Shown piece after piece: positions 57,415-64,000 of a stretch of DNA of 64,000 nt. Numbering within the stretch: the first letter of the stretch is position 1; each line of letters opens with the position of its first letter. Both the position numbers and the translations under genes were made by a program. Below the pieces are notes generated by a model. That model saw nothing but the letters and a program-made list of their open reading frames with translations. It searched no databases and was not told where the DNA came from. The DNA comes from Struthio camelus (Eukaryota > Chordata > Aves > Struthioniformes > Struthionidae). Location: assembly GCF_040807025.1 (NCBI RefSeq), contig NC_090953.1:26582997-26646996 (forward strand), given 5' to 3'.

Positions 57415-60400
57415 CCCCCCAGCAGCTTTGTGGGGAGATGGCAGGGCCCTCCCTGCCACTCCCAGGCACTGACCGTGCCAGCTCTTGGGCTCGGGGGGTT
57501 GCCATTCCTCCTGCCTGGGCCTGGTCCCACAGAGGAAAAAAGTCTCCCCCGGGAAGCCCCAAGGCCGTGGGCCCGGGCTGAAGCCGCCTTGGTTTGCCCT
57601 TATGACACCATCTCCTGCCTGGCACAGACCCAGGGGAAAGCGGGGAGTTTGTATTTGCCCAACTGAGCTGCCTCTGCAGGGGAGGACAGAAACCCCAGAG
57701 CCAGGGGGCAGCCTGCCTGCCTGCATTGTGCTGGGAGCGCTTGCTTCCCAACGAGTGGATGAGTGTCTGATGCTCTCCTAGCCAGGAAAAGGCTCCCCTC
57801 CACCTGGAGTCACGTGCCTCTCCTGCACACAGTGCTTTCCTTGTGCAGGCTTGGTGAGCCCTGGGAGCCCCCGGTGGCTTTCTGCCCTGGAGAGGCAGGT
57901 TCCACCTCTGCTGGTGACCTGCTGCTGACACACTTCCTCAGAGCCGCTGCCCAGGCCAAGCCTGAAGAGCTGCGCTAGAGTGACCCCTGAGCCCAATGGA
58001 TGCTCTCTTGCTGCCATCCCAAGGACGTTTTGGGCACCTCCATTTCAGTCCGCAGCAAGGGAAGGAGGAAGCCCCAAACCAAGTCAACCCTGCTGGCCCC
58101 TTGCTGCCCCACATGACTGAGTTGTGGCAGGGCACCCTGCCAAGGGGGAAAGCCCCATCACCTGGAAGGACTCAGGGACTGGCTCTGTCTCTTGCAAACT
58201 GCCCTGTGCTCACCAAAGACAGCAGCTGCGGTGCTTTAGTGCAAACCAGTGCTGGAGGAAGTAGGAGCAGGGAGGGCAGAGGAAGGCAGGAGTTAAGTGA
58301 TGTTAGGAAGGAACTGGTGCAGGCTAGAGCAACGATTCCCAGGTGCTTTCCTGGCAGTGCCCTCTTTCCCAGGGCCCTGGACTTCTCTGCCTTGACAAAG
58401 CTCTGCTTCAGATGTGCCTTCCAGGCCCACCTGCCGTGCAGGCGTGTCAGGGCTCCTTGGCCTTGCTGGTGAGCTGACTGGCAGCTGTGTCCAACGCGGT
58501 GTCCCCACAGCTGTGTTCAACACGGTGTCCAGGCTCTCTGGCCTGGGGCCCAGAGGTGCGCCCCCTCCCCACGGAGCCCATAGTCTTCCTGGGTGGGAAG
58601 GAAACCCAGGCCTCCTGCATGTGCAGGAACCAGAGGAGCGCAGAGCTGGGCACTGCTTCCTCTCAGGCTGATGCAAGGGGAAGGAAAAATATCACTGTGG
58701 ATGCCTTTTCCTGCATAGCGGAGGTGAGCAACTGTCTGGGAGAAAACAGCCTTACCTGTAAGGCAGTGGAGGAATCTGTGAGGGTGTGACCACCTTGAGA
58801 GCAGTGGTGCAGAGGGCACAGCGAGCTTAAACCTCGCCTGAAAAATGGGCTTGTTTCCCTCCCTCCCCACTTACAGCTTACGCCAGGCAGCTTTGGGTGC
58901 CACTGTTATCGCAGGTGGAGGAAACAAACGCTGCACGGTCCCGTGCAGTGGAGAGACCCGTGAAGGTGCTCTAACTCCATTTCAGTCAGTGAGAGACAAA
59001 ATTAAGTCGTCCATGTCACTCTTAGGCCCTTGTTGCTCTGATGTGTTGATCCATCTAAATATTGCACGGTGAACCCATGGTTTTCACAAGCTGAGACTGA
59101 GAGTAGGCTTGATATTCTTAGGTTATGTGATCAAAGCTCACCCCCCCCACACACAAAGGAGTGCAGGGAGTCATTGGCTGGTTGGGGAACCCGAATAGTA
59201 CCTTGCCCCAGCTACTCCCAGGCCTATCACAGGAAAGCAATCAGCCCATCAGTGGCTCGTTTCCACAAGCACAGAAGAGTGCCGAGGCACAACGGCAGGT
59301 GAGGGAACCCAGACAGCCTGCCTACTGAGAGAAGGGACACCCTGTCTGGGCTCCTCCCCGGGCTTTCCCAGGACAGCATCAACCCCATTGGCCAGGTGTG
59401 AAACCCATCACGATGAGTCAACAGGAGTGGATCTCTGGGACACCTTTTGCCCAGAGGGGAGGTTCTGTCTGGAGGTACAGGGCACATTCTGGGATGCAGG
59501 GGAAGAGCATTTGGGGATTGCATAAGACGTAACGTGGGATTTTCAGGGGAGGAACCAAAGGCAAAGGAAGGTGATTTGGGGAGGAATAAATGTGGGAAGA
59601 TAGAGGGATATGAGGACAAAGAGGGGCTGGCTGAGCGTGAATGGGGCTGCTCAGTACGCTTCTCTGGCCGCGTCTTGCCTCTGATCAGCACAGTATGTCC
59701 TAGCTTCGTAAATTCCTTTCTGTATTTCCTATTCTGCATGCTTGTGTTTGTGTGGAGGTCTAAGTGCCATGAACCGCAGTCAGACCACGGCGCACAGGGG
59801 CCTCTGTGTGTGTGTGGTGCCAGGAGCTGGAGAGAGCAGAATGAGTGAACTTAAGTGTCAGCAATGGGGTGGGGCAGGGCAGGGGGGCTGGTAGATCCCT
59901 GTGGCTGGAAGACCCCTGTGTCTGCGTTGCCAGCAACTGGAGCAAGTGAGGGTCTGATTGCCAGAAACTGGAACGGGAATGTGGGTCAGAGGGTGCCTGT
60001 GCCTGGGGTATGAGCAACTGGAGCGAGCGAGGGTGCGCAAGTGAGTGTGCAATCGCTAGCAGACATCAAGCCAGACTAGCTGGCAAGTAGGTGAAGTGAC
60101 CTGGGAGCCAGGTATGTGTGTGTGTCTCCAAGGGTGAGAGCACAGGGGAGCTGGCTACTGGGCATGTGAGGGGAGTCCTGGCTGACTGCCAGAGGGACCG
60201 TGGGATCCAGGGAGGGTCGACTGGGAGACTCACTTCAGTGTATGTCTGTCTCTCTGTGTGTGTGTGTGTCTCTAAGGTTGAGACCCCAGGGGAGCTGGGT
60301 ACCAGAGGGACCGGGGGAGTCCCAGCCAACTGTGAGAGGGACCGTGGGGTCGACTGAGAGCTCTGTGTGTGTGTGTAAGGATGAGTGTGAGTGTAAGGGT

Positions 60401-61693
60401 GCCTGTACTAGCAACTGGAGCGGGGCTGCGGGCTCTGGGGCCTCGTACGTCCATGTGCCAGCAGTTGGGGATGCCAGGAATCCAGGGGCAAGCTACTGGG
60501 CGGACTGAGTGTTTAAGCCTCCCTGCTGGAGGAATCCACATTACATAGATGTATATATACGTCCCACTAACAGACCTCTTCCCATGTCAACGCTGTGTGC
60601 TAGCAGGGGCTGGGACCAGCTGCCAAGGGCCCTGCCACTGCCTGTGCTGTGTTCACCTGCGGCTCCCAGCTCGTCCTCCCTTGTGGCGCAGCCCTGCCTT
60701 TGCTGCCCCCTGACAGCCTGGTGGCTGCCCCTAACACTGCACCAGGCCCAAGGAAGTGACAGAAATGCCTCCTACCCACCCCTGGAGCGGTAGATTGGAT
60801 TTCAGGCAAAATCAGCCTCTTGACTTGAGTTTTGGTCACCATCCACACAAACCGCCACACCAGCAGACAGCGCTGTTTGTGTGTTTCCTCTTTCCACCAT
60901 CTCAAAACTTCAGGACCGAGGTCCTTGGGTTCCTTGCAGTCTTTCCTCTTCAGCTCCTACTCTTGTTCTCTCTGCTTTCCCTCCCGTCTTAAAGACCTGA
61001 CACATTTGCACTCCACCATCACGGGATGCCTCACGGGGCTCCCTTCTCTTCCTCCCCTCCAGCCACAGAGATACCAGAGGGAGAGTCAAACGATGCCCTG
61101 GTGTCAGCATATCCCAGGTGTCACCCTGATAACCAGGTGCTGGGGGCTGCTGCTGCAGGTGTCACCCTGATAACCAGGTGCAGGGCGTAACCCTGGGGTT
61201 ACGCCTCTCAGGGCTTCTCAAACCCTGCATGCAGGCACTTCTCCTTCACAGTGCAGGTCCCAAGCCCAGGGCTTAGAGCCCCCAGCCCTCACAGGCAGAC
61301 AGGGAGAAAAGACGCTGCACTTTGGGGAGGCAGGTGAAGCTCCAGGATTTCCCCAGCTCTGCTTCCTCCCCAGGGCTGGGCATCTGGTGGCACCTTCTGT
61401 CCAGTCCGCCTCACTCCACAGCAGGCACTGGGAGGTAAGTGAGACACTTCCCCTGGAGTCCCAGGTGTGGTGCCTCTGTTGGGGTGTATTGCAGCCCTCA
61501 TGTTCCTGCCTGCTGCCCACGTCTGAATGCGCTCGTCTGTGGGTCTGTGCGTGCCCAGCTGTGGTGTGTCCAAAGAGTGCAAAGGAGAACTCCCCCCCCC
61601 ATCCCCCTAGTGCAGCCTGGCCCTGGAACTCGCAGCAGGCCGGACGACATTGCACAGGGCACGTGATCACTGCTGCTGAGAGGTTTGGGGCAG

Positions 61694-61775
61694 GAAGCTG
61701 TGGCCGAGTGGGGAAGGCGATGGACGTGAAACGCATGGGGGTTTCCCTGCGCAGGTTCGAATCCTGCCAACTATG
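61694..61775 (+). pseudogene. tRNA-Ser(TGA)-like pseudogene, unit 4
   Basis: Same sequence as the other three copies. Confidence 0.85.
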
Positions 61776-62275
61776 GGGCACCTGTCCCCTTTTGGGCTGC
61801 CTGGAGCGACCAGGCTCCAGCCCTGGACAAAGCCTCACAGCCACAGTCCCTCCAGCTGAACAGCGTGCCCGGTGAACCCTCCATCCCTCTAGTCACCCTC
61901 AGCTTCCCCCCAGAGTCGCCAGGGCGCGTGCAAACCCCCTCTCTCCTTTCCCAGCCACACAGGCTCACACCTTTCCTGACAGAGACATGCTCTCCTCTGG
62001 GGACGGATGGATTTTCTTCTCAGGGGCATGTTTTTCCCACGGGGCCAGAGCTGAGATGCACGTGCTTCTGTGATGGGAAGGGAGGCGTCCTATGTGGAAA
62101 CTTCTGCAAGTTTTTGCAGCATCAGGAGAAGAGGCAGGGGCAGGGCAATGCTGCTTCCTATTCTTTTTCCTTCTGCTGCATCTTTCTCCCCTCTCAGACT
62201 CCCGGGATAGTCTTGAAAGCTCAGCGAGGGTCAGAGAGTGCCTGGGACGAGCAGGAGGCAGGCATAGGTCTGCAT

Positions 62276-62347
62276 GCGTTGGTGGTATAGTGGTGAGCAT
62301 AGCTGCCTTCCAAGCAGTTGACCCGGGTTCGATTCCTGGCCAACGCA
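62276..62347 (+). tRNA. tRNA-Gly-TCC: tRNA-Gly(TCC), unit 4
   Basis: Identical to the unit 1 gene; the trailer matches that of unit 3. Confidence 0.97.
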
Positions 62348-62848
62348 CGCACGCTTTTCTTCTCCCAGGTGCCTGCAGAGGCCCTTCCACCTCCTGCCAG
62401 AAAAGAGCCCAGGTTTCCCCAACAGGTTCATGTTCCCTCGGGGAGCCACTCCCCTTGCTGCATGCGCAGGCAGGGTGAGGCACCCCACAGAGCCCAGGAG
62501 AGACAGGGGCCCCCTCCTCCTTCAGCAATGCCTGCCTTGGCCAAAGCAGCAGGTCTGTCACCGAGCACAGCTTCCAGGCTGCTTGCCCTGCCCCCCGAGG
62601 CATAGCCCTGCAGAAGGAAGCGCCCCAGAATGAAGGTGCTACCTCCTTTGCTAGAAGCATGACAGGCTTCTGCAAAGGGCTCTGCTGCTCTCCTGAAGGG
62701 CCCGCTTCTGACTGCATGGTGCCTCAAGGGCCTGCAGAAAGGCTGTGCATGGGCGTTGCCGGGGAGATGCAGAAAGCCCCTGGCTCAGCCAGGACCATGT
62801 GGCTCAGCCCTGCTATAGCGACAGAGCGGCAAGAAGAGGTGTCCAGGC

Positions 62849-62920
62849 GGTCCCATGGTGTAATGGTGAGCACTCTGGACTCTGAATCCAGCGATCTGAG
62901 TTCAAGTCTCAGTGGGACCT
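62849..62920 (+). tRNA. tRNA-Gln-CTG: tRNA-Gln(CTG), unit 4
   Basis: Identical to the unit 1 gene. Confidence 0.97.
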
Positions 62921-63054
62921 CAGGCTTCTGCTTCACTGAGGGCCTGCCTCAGCTGACTGCATTTTACACCCTTGCGTTGCTCTTGGGTAGACTGCTTTAC
63001 GCACTCCGGTCTTCCTTCCCTCTTCTCGTGCCCCTGGCACCGGGTTTGGGCAGA

Positions 63055-63756
63055 GGGTCACAGGATCACTGAACAGCTGAGGTGGGAAGGGACCTCTGCA
63101 GACTATCTAGTCCAACCCCTCCTCAAAGCAGGGTCAAGAAAAGGAGTCTGTTCAGGGCCCTGTGATGTCAAGTTTTGAAAAATCTCCATGGATGGAGACT
63201 CCACAGCTTCTCTGGGCAAGCTGTTCCCATGTTTGACAGCCCCGCACAGTAAAACAGGGGGGGGGTTCTGTGTGTTTAAGTGGAATGTCTTGTACTTCAT
63301 GGCTTGTGCCCACTGCCTCTTGCCCTGTCCCTGGGCACCGCCAAGAAGCGGCTGGCTCTCTCTTCTCTACTCCCTCTTCCCCCTCTTCGTCCACCACCTC
63401 AGGTACTTATACACATTGATAAGATTCCCCCCCACCCCTCCCCCCCAAACCTTAGCCCTCTCTTCCCCAGGCTAGACAATCCCAGCTCTGTTAGCCTCTC
63501 CTGGTATGACAGATGGCGCAAGCCCTTGACCTTCTCTGTGGCCTTTTGCTGTGCTCACTCCAGTGTGGCCTTGTCTCTCTCGTACCGGGAAGCCCAGAAA
63601 TGGACACAGCACTCCAGATGTGCTCTCACCAGTGCTGAGCAGAGGGGAAGGATCACACCTCCCTCAGCCTGCTGGCAACGCTCTTCCTAACGCAGCCCAG
63701 GATGCTGCCAGCCGCCTTTGCTGCAAGGGCACGTTGCTGCCTCAAGTGCTGAAGGC
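63055..63756 (-). mobile_element. CR1 fragment A, unit 4
   Basis: Same insertion; one extra G in the G tract at about 63258. Confidence 0.88.
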
Positions 63757-64000
63757 CTTCCGGGACACAACAGCTCTGCTCTGAAATAAGTGCCCGTGAG
63801 ATACCAAGCTCCTGGGGAGCTGACAGAGCCCCTAACTGCTAGAACCAGAAACATGACGGCACCAGTGGAGTCCCTGCAAGGGCACCTGGCATGCAGATGC
63901 CCAGGGGCTCCTGCAGAGGGAGGAAGGACACTTTGAAGAGCCCTGTTCACTTGCTGCCAGGTGCGGACTGGCCCGAGAGGGAAGGCAGAGGCAACAGCCC

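Larger units (their letters stand above)
40383..60903. repeat. Macrosatellite unit 3 (20521 bp)
   Basis: Third copy, same order. It has the full CR1 segment like unit 1 but shares the 4-bp shorter form near 49045 with unit 2, so the three units do not form a simple tree. Its TG microsatellite near the unit end is about 14 bp shorter than in units 1 and 2, and its G tract near 50110 lacks the interrupting T. Confidence 0.97.
60904..64000. repeat. Macrosatellite unit 4 (partial, first 3.1 kb)
   Basis: Start of a fourth copy, cut by the window edge. It holds the Ser pseudogene, the Gly and Gln genes and the first CR1 fragment. Its C tract near 61592 has 9 C against 12 in units 1 and 2. Confidence 0.96.

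Noticed and set aside
1-64000. Assembly artefact duplicating one locus three times
   Set aside because: The units differ by a 691-bp deletion, a 4-bp indel, several substitutions and tract lengths, in combinations not expected of one sequence copied by an assembler. Read depth would settle it.
1-64000. CRISPR array, bacterial operon or phage
   Set aside because: The repeats are 20 kb long and carry eukaryotic tRNA genes and CR1 LINEs; no short regularly spaced repeats are present.

Overview
This window is vertebrate nuclear DNA and holds no protein-coding gene that I can support. It is a tandem array of a unit of about 20.5 kb. Three complete copies and the start of a fourth are present, all in the same phase: unit 1 at 1-20539, unit 2 at 20540-40382, unit 3 at 40383-60903 and unit 4 (partial) at 60904-64000. 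Both window edges fall inside the array, so the true copy number is larger than what is seen. Copies are nearly identical by eye, with scattered substitutions and homopolymer or microsatellite length changes. The exception is a clean 691-bp deletion in unit 2.

The cargo of each unit is transfer RNA genes. In unit 1 the order is: tRNA-Ser(TGA)-like pseudogene (+, 794-875), tRNA-Gly(TCC) (+, 1376-1447), tRNA-Gln(CTG) (+, 1949-2020), tRNA-Cys(GCA) (+, 9180-9251), tRNA-Ser(AGA) (-, 9912-9993), tRNA-Gly(TCC)-like pseudogene (+, 10578-10650) and initiator tRNA-Met(CAT) (-, 16966-17037). That gives 17 genes that look whole and 7 pseudogenes in the window. None carries an encoded CCA, and most have a T4 Pol III terminator just downstream, as expected of eukaryotic tRNA genes.

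Between the tRNA genes lie broken CR1 LINE fragments in both orientations: 3' ends, reverse transcriptase pieces, and one long piece carrying endonuclease plus reverse transcriptase remnants. There is also one solo LTR-like fossil, and a 3.5-kb stretch at the unit end with a TG microsatellite and degenerate minisatellite. Abundant CR1 of this type, with the GC-rich sequence, suggests a sauropsid, most likely an archosaur (bird or crocodilian). I cannot resolve it further from the sequence.

A deeper layer of history is visible inside each unit. The flank of the Ser pseudogene is an inverted, diverged copy of the flank of the Ser(AGA) gene. The flank of the Gly gene recurs in direct orientation around the Gly pseudogene. 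The upstream flank of the Cys gene recurs near 4.4 kb, where the expected tRNA is gone and a CR1 fragment begins, and again as a scrap near 20.2 kb. So small tRNA-bearing segments were duplicated and inverted first, CR1 and LTR insertions accumulated, and later the whole 20.5-kb block was amplified and kept nearly uniform.
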